From positions 62,001-126,000 of the forward strand of contig DKDJ01000011.1 of NCBI GenBank assembly GCA_002451795.1: a DNA stretch of 64,000 nt, in the 5' to 3' direction. Positions 35,476-44,302 of the stretch are shown here, piece by piece; positions within the stretch are counted from its first letter, which is position 1; each line of letters starts with the position of its first letter. The notes beneath the pieces are model-generated. The model did not search any database. It saw only the letters and a program-made list of their open reading frames with translations, and had not been told where the DNA came from. The stretch is from Bacteroidales bacterium UBA6851. Its GTDB lineage: Bacteria; Bacteroidota; Bacteroidia; Bacteroidales; UBA932. Both the position numbers and the translations under genes were made by a program.

Positions 35476-37479
35476 ATGAAGAAAAAGTTAGTTGTATTTT
35501 GCTTAGCGGCACTGGTTATGACAGCTTGTAACAGAACCAATCCTTTTCTTACCGAGTGGGATACTCCATACGGAATACCTCCTTTCGACAAGATAGAGGT
35601 GTCAGATTATATTCCAGCAATCAAGGCTGGAATCGAGCAGCAGAATAAGGAAATTGAGGCCATTGTTTCCAATCCACAGGCACCTACTTTTGACAATACT
35701 ATCGCTCCTCTCGAACTCTCAGGAGAGATTCTTGCCAAGGTTAGTGGGGTGCTTTATAATGTATCCGAGACCGACCGCAGCGATGCTCTTGATGCTGTAA
35801 TGGATGAGGCTATCCCTCTTCTTAGCGAGCATAGTGACAATATCTCGTTCAACAAGGCTCTTTATAATCGCATTGCCACTGTTTACCATGCAGACCAGAG
35901 CGGCCTCACACGAGAGCAGCAGGTCGTGCTCAAGAAGCATTTTGATAGTTTTGAGCGTGAAGGTATCGGGCTTGATGAAGATAAGCAGGCCGAGCTCCGC
36001 GAGATTAATGCCTCCCTTGCCTCCCTTACCCAGAAGATTGGCAACAATATTTTGGCGGAATCCAATGCTTTTGCAGAGAAGTTTGGATTCAGCGTCTCTT
36101 CTTATCCGGAGAAGATGACTTCCACAGAGGACCGTGAACTTCGCCGTCAGTATAATGAGGCATACAAGATGCGTGGTCACAACGGAAATGAATATGACAA
36201 CAAAGCACTTATCCTTGAGCTCCTGCGCCAGCGAATCCGTAAGGCTCAGATTCTTGGATATGATACTCCGGCTGCCTATACTCTTGCCGACAAGATGGCC
36301 GCCAATCCTCAGACCGTGGACTCTTTCCTTGCAGACATTATGAATGCTGCCAATGCAAAGGCTAAGGAAGAACTTGCTGATATGCAGGCATTCATGGATG
36401 AGGATATCAAAGCCGGCAAGCTCCCTGCCGGATCTAAAATCGAGCAGTGGGACTGGTGGTATTATGCTGAAAAGGTAAGAAAGGCTAAGTATGCACTTGA
36501 CGAAGCTGAGGTGAAGCCATATTTCAAGGCTGAAAATGTAGTGAATGGTATTTTTACTGCTGCCAAAATGTTGTATGGCGTGAATGCAGAGAAGATTGAG
36601 GGCGTGCCTTCATATAACCCGGATTGCGTCACCACCTATAAACTCACTTATGACGACGGTTCGCTCATTGGCATTCTGACCACGGACTACTATCCTCGCT
36701 CAAGCAAGAGAGGTGGGGCGTGGATGAATAATATTCGTGAGCAGCACTTTGATGCGGAAGGCAATGACGTGCGCCCAATTATTGTGAATGTGGGCAACTT
36801 GTCAGAGTATATGAGCATTGATGATGTTCAGACAGTATTCCATGAGTTCGGACATGCGCTTCACGGTCTTCTTACAAAATGTCACTATAAGTCTGTCAGT
36901 GGGACAAATGTGACACGAGACTTTGTGGAGATGTTCTCACAGTTCAACGAGAACTGGGCATTTCAGCCGGAACTGCTTGCCCAATATGCCAAGAATGACA
37001 AGGGTGAGGTCATTCCTTCCGAATTGGTGACCAAAATCAATAACTCTCTTAAATTCAATCAGGGCTTCATGACAGCAGAACTCTGTGCTGCGTCTATACT
37101 TGATATGAAATGGCACGAACTTAGCAGCGTAGAGGGAGTGGATATTGATAAGTTTGAGGCGCAGGTAGCCAAGGAAATCGGGCTTATCCCTGAGATTACG
37201 TTCCGCTACCGCAGCACATACTTCAACCACATCTTTGGTGGCAGTGGATACAATGCTGGATATTACGGCTATCTCTGGGCTGAGGTACTTGACAAGGATG
37301 CTTTCAGTATATTTGAGGCATCTCCTGCTGGAGTATGGGATCATGAGCTGGCTACAAAATTCAAAGAGACTTTCCTTGAGAAGGGCGGAAGTGAAGAGCC
37401 TATGGTTCTTTACCGTGCATTCGCTGGCAGAGAGCCGGATTCACATGCCATGCTTCGCGGAAGAGGCTTGATTGACTAG
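35476..37479 (+). CDS. dcp: M3-family metallopeptidase lipoprotein (peptidyl-dipeptidase Dcp-like)
   Basis: 667 residues from the ATG at 35476, which opens a lipoprotein signal (ALVMTACN); a TTG at 35455 is less likely. The zinc site is HEFGHALH (H456 and H460) with the downstream glutamate in FVEMFSQFNENW, as in Dcp and oligopeptidase A. It removes dipeptides from small peptides, here anchored in the periplasm or on the surface. It lies about 35 nt after the DUF5689 gene and may belong to the same unit, or be an independent nutrient-peptide enzyme. Confidence 0.9.
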   Translation: MKKKLVVFCLAALVMTACNRTNPFLTEWDTPYGIPPFDKIEVSDYIPAIKAGIEQQNKEIEAIVSNPQAPTFDNTIAPLELSGEILAKVSGVLYNVSETDRSDALDAVMDEAIPLLSEHSDNISFNKALYNRIATVYHADQSGLTREQQVVLKKHFDSFEREGIGLDEDKQAELREINASLASLTQKIGNNILAESNAFAEKFGFSVSSYPEKMTSTEDRELRRQYNEAYKMRGHNGNEYDNKALILELLRQRIRKAQILGYDTPAAYTLADKMAANPQTVDSFLADIMNAANAKAKEELADMQAFMDEDIKAGKLPAGSKIEQWDWWYYAEKVRKAKYALDEAEVKPYFKAENVVNGIFTAAKMLYGVNAEKIEGVPSYNPDCVTTYKLTYDDGSLIGILTTDYYPRSSKRGGAWMNNIREQHFDAEGNDVRPIIVNVGNLSEYMSIDDVQTVFHEFGHALHGLLTKCHYKSVSGTNVTRDFVEMFSQFNENWAFQPELLAQYAKNDKGEVIPSELVTKINNSLKFNQGFMTAELCAASILDMKWHELSSVEGVDIDKFEAQVAKEIGLIPEITFRYRSTYFNHIFGGSGYNAGYYGYLWAEVLDKDAFSIFEASPAGVWDHELATKFKETFLEKGGSEEPMVLYRAFAGREPDSHAMLRGRGLID

Positions 37480-37495
37480 AAATAACAACAAGATT

Positions 37496-39016
37496 ATGAA
37501 CAGAAAAGTACTTCTGATGATTCTTGACGGCTGGGGAGAAGGCCGTCACGATGCCTCCAATGCCATTTATACGCAAGGAGCACCGTTTATTGATTCTCTA
37601 AGGGCTAAATATCCTATGTCTCATCTTCAGGCTTGTGGCGAATATGTAGGGCTTCCTGACGGACAGATGGGTAACTCTGAAGTTGGTCACATGAATCTTG
37701 GTGCCGGACGTGTGGTGTACCAGGATCTTGTAAAGATAAATATGGCTTGTCGTGACCATAAACTCATGGACAACAAAGAGATAAAAGCCTGCTATGACTA
37801 CGTCAAGCAGTCTGGCAAGAAACTTCATTTCTTCGGGCTCTGCTCACACGGTGGAGTGCATTCAAGCCTTGATCATCTTTATGAATTCCTTTCTGAGGCC
37901 AAGAAAGCCGGTCTTGAAGATGTATATGTACACTGCTTCATGGATGGCCGTGATACCGATCCCCACAGTGGGCTCGGTTTTGTGAAGGAACTTGAGGAGA
38001 AGATGTCCCAGACCACAGGAAAGGTTGCTTCTGTATGCGGCCGATTCTATGCCATGGATCGTGACAAACGCTGGGGTCGTGTAAAAGAGGCATATGATAT
38101 GCTCGTTGAGGGTAAAGGCGCACAGTTTTCTTCTGCCCTGGAGGCTATTCAGGCATCTTACGATGCTGATGTTACTGATGAGTTCATAAAGCCAGTTGTT
38201 ATTACCGAAGGCGGAAAACCGCTTGCGAAAGTGGAAGAGGGCGATGCGGTTATCTTCTATAACTTCCGTAATGACAGAGCTCGCGAACTTACCAATGTCC
38301 TCACCCAGAATGATATGCCGGAAGAGGGAATGCATACGATTCCTCTGTATTACTGCTGCTTGACCCCTTATGATGCTTCATTCAAGGGTCTTCACATTCT
38401 TTTCGACAAGGAAGAGGTAAAAGATACGCTTGGCGAAGTGGTGTCAAGGGCTGGTAAAAATCAGCTTCGTATCGCCGAGACAGAGAAGTATGCCCATGTG
38501 ACGTTCTTCTTCAACGGCGGACGTGAGGTGCCTTTTGAAAATGAAGATCGTATCCTTGTGAACTCTCCTAAGGTGGCTACCTATGATCTTCAGCCTGAGA
38601 TGTCAGCTATCGAGGTGGCAGATAAACTCTGTGGTGCCATTCGTTCTGAGAAAGAGGATATGATAATCCTTAACTTCGCCAACGGAGATATGGTCGGCCA
38701 CACAGGAGTCTATAGCGCGATTTGCAATGCCGTGGGCTGCATTGACGGATGTGTGGAGGCTGTAGTAACCTGTGCTCTTGCACACGATTACGTTGTGCTT
38801 CTTACCGCTGATCATGGTAATGCAGACTATGCTGTCAATCCTGATGGAACACCAAACACAGCGCATTCACTTAATCCAGTGCAGTTCATCGTAATTGGTG
38901 CTGGCGATGATGTCAAGACAGTCAAAGATGGCGCGCTCTGCAATGTGGCACCTACCATCCTCAAACTGATGGGAATTCCACAGCCGGAGGCAATGACGGC
39001 CGAGCCGCTGATATAA
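37496..39016 (+). CDS. gpmI: 2,3-bisphosphoglycerate-independent phosphoglycerate mutase
   Basis: 506 residues from the ATG at 37496. Alkaline-phosphatase-fold motifs: KVLLMILDGWGEG (metal Asp), GQMGNSEVGHMNLGAG with phosphoserine S61, FMDGRDTDPHSG, NFRNDRAREL, NFANGDMVGHTG and LLTADHGNAD. It interconverts 3- and 2-phosphoglycerate in glycolysis and uses Mn in the active site. The gene starts 16 nt after the M3 peptidase stop and is followed by a strong terminator, ending the transcription unit. Confidence 0.96.
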   Translation: MNRKVLLMILDGWGEGRHDASNAIYTQGAPFIDSLRAKYPMSHLQACGEYVGLPDGQMGNSEVGHMNLGAGRVVYQDLVKINMACRDHKLMDNKEIKACYDYVKQSGKKLHFFGLCSHGGVHSSLDHLYEFLSEAKKAGLEDVYVHCFMDGRDTDPHSGLGFVKELEEKMSQTTGKVASVCGRFYAMDRDKRWGRVKEAYDMLVEGKGAQFSSALEAIQASYDADVTDEFIKPVVITEGGKPLAKVEEGDAVIFYNFRNDRARELTNVLTQNDMPEEGMHTIPLYYCCLTPYDASFKGLHILFDKEEVKDTLGEVVSRAGKNQLRIAETEKYAHVTFFFNGGREVPFENEDRILVNSPKVATYDLQPEMSAIEVADKLCGAIRSEKEDMIILNFANGDMVGHTGVYSAICNAVGCIDGCVEAVVTCALAHDYVVLLTADHGNADYAVNPDGTPNTAHSLNPVQFIVIGAGDDVKTVKDGALCNVAPTILKLMGIPQPEAMTAEPLI

Positions 39017-39035
39017 TCTGAGTCTTATACGCTAG

Positions 39036-39079
39036 GAGGGTGACTAAAAGTCGGAAGACTTATAGTCACCCTCTTTTTT
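39036..39079 (+). terminator. Terminator after gpmI
   Basis: GAGGGTGACTA (39036-39046) pairs with TAGTCACCCTC (39063-39073). The stem has an inner hairpin AAGTC/GACTT on a GGAA loop and is followed by a six-T run. Confidence 0.95.
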
Positions 39080-39188
39080 GTATCCCCTTCGGCTCCGCAT
39101 ATCACCAATTTGCTTCGCCATCGTCGCGCGATAACTCGTATATTGCGCGAATCGGGCACTGCAGCTAATACTCTAACCCCTTACTGAT
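39080..39188. other. Intergenic stretch with one GC-rich hairpin
   Basis: No gene is seen between the gpmI terminator and the alaS promoter. TCGCGCGATA (39124-39133) pairs with TATTGCGCGA (39141-39150) over a 7-nt loop, ten pairs including one G-U. It lies upstream of the alaS transcript start, and no T run follows. Confidence 0.5.
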
Positions 39189-39220
39189 TTTGCCCTTGTC
39201 TAAAAAATGTGTTATTTTTG
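39189..39220 (+). promoter_or_regulatory. alaS promoter
   Basis: TTTG at 39189-39192, 20 nt, then TATTTTTG at 39213-39220, an ideal Bacteroidetes -33/-7 pair. The leader to the alaS ATG at 39254 is about 30 nt. Confidence 0.85.
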
Positions 39221-39253
39221 CAAGTTAAAAAGATTTGTAGATAAAATAATAAT

Positions 39254-41890
39254 ATGACTTCTAAAGAGATAAGGCAGAAGTTCCTCGATTTCTTCGCTTC
39301 GAAGGGACACACTGTGGTGCCGTCTGCACCGATGGTCGTCAAGAACGATCCGACCCTCATGTTTACCAATGCTGGAATGAATCAGTTCAAGGATATTTTT
39401 TTAGGCAATTCATCGGCGCCATACAAGAGGGCTACTGATTCGCAGAAGTGCTTGAGAGTGAGCGGAAAGCATAACGATCTGGAAGAAGTAGGGCACGATA
39501 CCTATCACCACACCATGTTCGAGATGCTTGGCAACTGGAGTTTCGGTGACTATTTTAAGACCGAGGCTATTGATTGGGCATGGGAACTTCTTACGGAGGT
39601 ATACAAAATCGATAAGAACTTGTTGTATGCGACTGTTTTCGAGGGATGTGAAGAGGATGGCACTAGCCTTGATACAGAGGCTCGCGAGGCTTGGCTCAAG
39701 CATCTCCCAGAAGACCATATTCTTTTGGGCAACAAACACGACAATTTCTGGGAAATGGGTGATACCGGCCCATGTGGCCCATGCTCTGAAATTCATATTG
39801 ATATCCGAAGCGAAGAGGAGAAGAAAGCGAGCGGACTCAGCGGAGCTGAACTTGTCAACAAATCAGATCCTCATGTGATTGAAATCTGGAACCTGGTGTT
39901 CATGCAGTACCAGAGGATGGCAGACGGACATCTTGAGAGTCTTCCTGCAAAGAATATTGATACCGGAATGGGATTTGAACGTCTCTGCGCCGTGCTTCAG
40001 GGTAAGAATAGTAGTTATGACAGTGATGTCTTTACGGGATTGATTTCCGAGATCGGTCGCATATCTGGACATGAATACGGCAAGTCCGCTGATGTGGATG
40101 TGGCCATGAGGGTTATTGCAGACCATATTAGAGCCATTACTTTCAGCATTGCAGATGGACAGCTTCCATCAAATGTGAAGGCTGGTTACGTCATCAGACG
40201 TATTCTCCGCCGCGCCGTCCGTTACGGATACACATTCCTCGGTCTGACCGAGCCTTTCCTCTGCCGCCTTGTGGGTAAACTTGTAGAAGAGATGGGTGAG
40301 GCATATCCCGAGATTGCCAAGCAGCAGAAATTCATTGAGAATGTAATACGTGAAGAGGAGATGGCGTTCCTGCGTACTCTTGACAGAGGTATCAAACTTA
40401 TGGATGAGTGTATAGAGAAGAACCGTGGCACCAAGGTTATCCCTGGCGAGGACGCGTTCAGACTCTATGATACATACGGCTTCCCTATAGACCTTACTGA
40501 ACTTATCGCAGGAGAGAACGGATACAAGGTTGACCTTGAACAGTTCGGCAAGGAGCTTCAGAAGCAGAAGGACCGTGCACGCAATGCCACATCCAATACT
40601 TTCGGGGATTGGACTGTATATCATGACGGGGAGGACGTGGAGTTCCTTGGCTATGATTGCACTGAGATTGACGGTGCTCTCCTTCTCAAGCAGAGAACTG
40701 TGGTCCAGAAGAATAAGGAGATGCTTCAGCTCGTGTTTGACCGTACTCCTTTTTATGGAGAAATGGGTGGCGAGGTCGGTGATACCGGTGTTATTGTGTC
40801 TGAAGATGGTGAGGAGATAAAGATCCTCAATACAGTCAAGGAGAACAATCTTACGATACATATTGCGGAGAGACTGCCGCAGAACTGCGCAGGTGCATTT
40901 GTACTGAGAGTCGATGCGACAAGACGTAAGAAGATTGCTGCTAACCATAGCTGTACGCACCTTCTGGATCGTGCACTTCGTGAAATTCTCGGTACTCATG
41001 TTGAGCAGAAGGGTTCTTTCGTATGCGACAAGAACTTCCGCTTTGACTTCTCTCATTTTGAGAAACTCTCTGAAGAGCAGATAGTTGCAGTAGAGCATCG
41101 TGTTAATGAACTTATTAGGGAGAACTACCAGCTTGAGGAGAAAAGGGACGCAACCATGGAAGAGGCTATCGGAATGGGAGCCATTGCATTGTTCGGCGAG
41201 AAATACGGTGACCGCGTCAGGGTTGTCAAGTTCGGGCCAAGCGTTGAACTATGTGGAGGATGCCATACATCCGCTACTGGCAATATCGGACTATTCAAGA
41301 TTGTGAGTGAATCCGCCATAGCTGCCGGTATTAGAAGAATTGAGGCTGTGACAGGAGAAGAGGCGGAGACCTATGTATATGGACTTCAGGAACTTGTAAA
41401 GACAGCTCGTTCCCTCTTCAATAATGTTCCGGATCTTGCAGGCGCCATAAGGCACCTGATTGAGGACAATGCCACCTACAAGAAGCAGGCTGAAGAGTTC
41501 GCCAAGCAGAAGGCGGCTGAGTTTGCTAAGCTACTTGCATCAAGGGCAAGAGATGTTAATGGTGTGAAACTCATATCAGTGGCTGGAGCCGACCTGACGG
41601 CTGATGCAGATCCTACTTTCCTTAGAAATGCCGCTTTGGCACTTCAGAAAGAACTTCAGAATACTGCGCTCGTGGCTGCTTTTACTTATGATGGTAAGCC
41701 TCAGCTGCTTCTTATGTATTCTGATGACCTGGTAGCGAAAGGAAAGAATGCAGGAAAGGACATCCGTGAAGCTGCCAAGTTTATTCTTGGAGGTGGCGGC
41801 GGTCAGCCTGGACTTGCTTCTGCAGGTGGAAAAGATGCTTCCGGCCTTGATAAGGCTATGGAAACACTCGTATCGGTAGCCACAAGCTAA
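39254..41890 (+). CDS. alaS: Alanyl-tRNA synthetase
   Basis: 878 residues, the normal full length. The class II catalytic core begins EIRQKFLDFFASKGHTVVPS with NAGMNQFKDIFLG; the editing domain has the zinc-binding NHSCTHLLDRALRE and a later CGGCHTSATGNIG; the C-terminal coiled-coil and DHHA1 parts end in GGGGGQPGLASAGG. It charges tRNA-Ala and edits Ser/Gly mischarged tRNA in the cytoplasm. It is 15 nt before the LptF-Fmt fusion gene. Confidence 0.97.
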   Translation: MTSKEIRQKFLDFFASKGHTVVPSAPMVVKNDPTLMFTNAGMNQFKDIFLGNSSAPYKRATDSQKCLRVSGKHNDLEEVGHDTYHHTMFEMLGNWSFGDYFKTEAIDWAWELLTEVYKIDKNLLYATVFEGCEEDGTSLDTEAREAWLKHLPEDHILLGNKHDNFWEMGDTGPCGPCSEIHIDIRSEEEKKASGLSGAELVNKSDPHVIEIWNLVFMQYQRMADGHLESLPAKNIDTGMGFERLCAVLQGKNSSYDSDVFTGLISEIGRISGHEYGKSADVDVAMRVIADHIRAITFSIADGQLPSNVKAGYVIRRILRRAVRYGYTFLGLTEPFLCRLVGKLVEEMGEAYPEIAKQQKFIENVIREEEMAFLRTLDRGIKLMDECIEKNRGTKVIPGEDAFRLYDTYGFPIDLTELIAGENGYKVDLEQFGKELQKQKDRARNATSNTFGDWTVYHDGEDVEFLGYDCTEIDGALLLKQRTVVQKNKEMLQLVFDRTPFYGEMGGEVGDTGVIVSEDGEEIKILNTVKENNLTIHIAERLPQNCAGAFVLRVDATRRKKIAANHSCTHLLDRALREILGTHVEQKGSFVCDKNFRFDFSHFEKLSEEQIVAVEHRVNELIRENYQLEEKRDATMEEAIGMGAIALFGEKYGDRVRVVKFGPSVELCGGCHTSATGNIGLFKIVSESAIAAGIRRIEAVTGEEAETYVYGLQELVKTARSLFNNVPDLAGAIRHLIEDNATYKKQAEEFAKQKAAEFAKLLASRARDVNGVKLISVAGADLTADADPTFLRNAALALQKELQNTALVAAFTYDGKPQLLLMYSDDLVAKGKNAGKDIREAAKFILGGGGGQPGLASAGGKDASGLDKAMETLVSVATS

Positions 41891-41905
41891 ATCTGTTTCG
41901 GCGGG

Positions 41906-44302
41906 ATGAAGAAACTGGACCGTTTCATAGTCAAGTCATTTGTCGCTCCTTTCGTGGCGACACTTGTCGTGGTGGTCTTCATTCTTCTTCTTCAGTTCCT
42001 GTGGGTTTACATCGATGAACTCGTAGGAAAGGGACTTGGTATGGCGGTGATATTGGAGTTCATGATGTGGGCTTCTTGTACCGTGATGCCGCTTGCCCTT
42101 CCGCTTGCCACCCTGCTTTCGTCGGTGATGGTAATCGGGCAAATGGCGGAGAACAAGGAACTTCTGGCTATCAAGGCATCTGGAGTCCCGTTCTCAAGGA
42201 TTATTGCCCCTCTTATAGTGTGCAGTGCTGTCATTGCCATCAGTGCCTTCTTCATAGGCGATAGGTTGGTTCCAAAAGCCTATGCGGAGATCTACACTAT
42301 GCGCGATGATATATTGAACACTAAGAATGAAATCAAAATACCATCTGGAGTCTTCTACGACGGCATAGAAGGATATACTATAAGAGTGGACGAGCAAAAC
42401 AAGAAGTCCAAAATGCTTTATGGGGTTGTTGTCTATGACCATGGAAATGGGGGTAACACTTCTGTAACGTTCGCGGACTCTGCGCTCATAAAAATTTCAA
42501 AGGGGAAGGATTATCTTACATTTAGTATGTATGATGGTTCTAACTATCAGGAAACCAATTCTATACGATATGCGGATACTACTCTGACCCTACAGCACAT
42601 CGATTTCAGCCGTCAGGAACTCGTTATTCCTCTTAAGAATTACAAGTTCGAGAAGTCTGATACCGTAAGGTTTGAGGATGCGGCCAAGTCCATGAGTGTT
42701 CGACTTCTCAAGCATCAGAGTGACTCCCTTCACCATCGAATAGATTCTCTTGATGCAGTTCACTACGACAATGCCAGGAGGTCTACCATTTTCTTTCTTG
42801 GCAGGCAGCTTGACACTGCATTCAGAGACGACAGCCGCCAACTCTTCGAGGATCCTGGCTACCTTAAGTGGGGAACACTTGAGGATAAGGCAAGTGGTAT
42901 TAAAAAGGCTTCCGAGAGCGCTGAACGCTTCAGTTCGGAGATTAATTCGTATAAGTTTAACGTGTATGAGGAAGAGTTCTACGTCCGTCGTGACGATATA
43001 GAACTGTTTAAGAAATTCGCTCAAGCCCTGGCCTGTTTTATCCTGTTTTTTATCGGAGCCCCAGTTGGTGCGCTGGTGAGAAAGGGCGGACTTGGCACAG
43101 GTGCTATAGTTTCCGTGCTTTTCTTCGTGCTTTATTGGGTGGTAGATATTACTGGGAGCAAACTTGCTACCAACGGTGCCATTGGTGCGGTAGTTGGCGC
43201 TTTTGCATCATCTGCGGTACTGATCCCAATAGGGGCCTTCCTTACGTGGTGCGCAATAAAAGATTCTGATATGTTTAATATGGATCAGATAAAAGTCAAG
43301 TGGAGAAGGTTTAAGAGCAAGGTCTCAAGATTCTTCAGACCAGTCCGTATAGTGTATATGGGTACTCCGGAGTTCGCTGTTGAACCTCTTGATAGGCTTA
43401 TCAAGAATGGGTATAACGTGGTAGGTGTGGTGACTGTCGCCGATAAGCCGAGCGGACGTGGACTCAAAGTTAATGAGAGTGCCGTAAAGCAATATGCCAT
43501 CGCTCATGGCATTCCGGTGCTCCAGCCTGTGAAGCTCAAGGATCCGGAGTTCCTGGATGCCCTTCGCGCCTGGAAAGCGGACATGTTCGTGGTGGTGGCT
43601 TTCAGAATGCTTCCTCAAGAGGTGTGGAGTATGCCGCGGATGGGTACATTTAACCTTCATGCTGCTCTTTTGCCACAATATAGGGGTGCTGCTCCTATCA
43701 ACTGGGCCGTTATCAATGGAGAGAAGATGACAGGCGTCACTACTTTCATGATTGATAAAGACATAGACACCGGTGGCATAATATATCGTCAGGAGTGCAA
43801 AATTGCTCCAGATGATACTGCCGGGGATGTTCACGATAAGCTGATGAATATTGGTGCGGATTTGGTAGTGCAGACCGTAGAGGGACTTATTCAGGGTAAC
43901 GTCGAGACGCGTGTTCAAAGGTCCTTTATACAAGGGTCGGAGGTGCTCAAGCCTGCTCCGAAGCTTACTAAAGAGCTGTGCCGTATTGATTGGAGTCGCT
44001 CATCTGGAGAAATTTACAATCTTATACGTGGATTGAGTCCATATCCGACGGCATTTACAGAGCTCATGTCTGAGGATGGTACTGTCCAATCGCTTAAGAT
44101 ATACAAGGCCGAGAAAGTGGATATGAGAGGAACTCCTGGGGAGATACTTACTGATGGAAAGACATTTTTTGCCATCGCTACAAGTGACGGTGCTATCAGC
44201 CTGAAGGAACTGCAGCTTGCCGGCAAGAAGAGGATGGATGTAAAGTCTTTCCTGCTCGGCTTTCGTGATGCGGATAAATATAAGGTGAATAAAGTATGTT
44301 AA
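41906..44302 (+). CDS. LptF/LptG-type permease fused to methionyl-tRNA formyltransferase
   Basis: 798 residues in one uninterrupted frame. Residues 1-478 are an LptF/LptG (YjgP/YjgQ) permease: KKLDRFIVKSFVAPFVATLV, MPLALPLATLLSSVMVIGQM, ENKELLAIKASGVPF, a periplasmic beta-jellyroll part and three final helices. Residues 480-798 are a full-length Fmt: VRIVYMGTPEFAVEPL (V480), VADKPSGRG, the folate motif HAALLPQYRGAAPINWAV, catalytic DKDIDTGGIIYRQE, and a C-terminal tRNA-binding domain. LptF helps pull lipopolysaccharide from the inner membrane; Fmt formylates initiator Met-tRNA. With the usual LptF topology the C-terminus is cytoplasmic, so Fmt would be membrane-tethered on the correct side. 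No ATG suits a separate fmt start at the junction. A base error removing a stop cannot be excluded from one sequence. Confidence 0.88.
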   Translation: MKKLDRFIVKSFVAPFVATLVVVVFILLLQFLWVYIDELVGKGLGMAVILEFMMWASCTVMPLALPLATLLSSVMVIGQMAENKELLAIKASGVPFSRIIAPLIVCSAVIAISAFFIGDRLVPKAYAEIYTMRDDILNTKNEIKIPSGVFYDGIEGYTIRVDEQNKKSKMLYGVVVYDHGNGGNTSVTFADSALIKISKGKDYLTFSMYDGSNYQETNSIRYADTTLTLQHIDFSRQELVIPLKNYKFEKSDTVRFEDAAKSMSVRLLKHQSDSLHHRIDSLDAVHYDNARRSTIFFLGRQLDTAFRDDSRQLFEDPGYLKWGTLEDKASGIKKASESAERFSSEINSYKFNVYEEEFYVRRDDIELFKKFAQALACFILFFIGAPVGALVRKGGLGTGAIVSVLFFVLYWVVDITGSKLATNGAIGAVVGAFASSAVLIPIGAFLTWCAIKDSDMFNMDQIKVKWRRFKSKVSRFFRPVRIVYMGTPEFAVEPLDRLIKNGYNVVGVVTVADKPSGRGLKVNESAVKQYAIAHGIPVLQPVKLKDPEFLDALRAWKADMFVVVAFRMLPQEVWSMPRMGTFNLHAALLPQYRGAAPINWAVINGEKMTGVTTFMIDKDIDTGGIIYRQECKIAPDDTAGDVHDKLMNIGADLVVQTVEGLIQGNVETRVQRSFIQGSEVLKPAPKLTKELCRIDWSRSSGEIYNLIRGLSPYPTAFTELMSEDGTVQSLKIYKAEKVDMRGTPGEILTDGKTFFAIATSDGAISLKELQLAGKKRMDVKSFLLGFRDADKYKVNKVC

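Noticed and set aside
40169..41098. Long open frame on the minus strand inside alaS
   Set aside because: It is fully antisense to a conserved full-length synthetase, has no recognisable domain, promoter or ribosome binding site.
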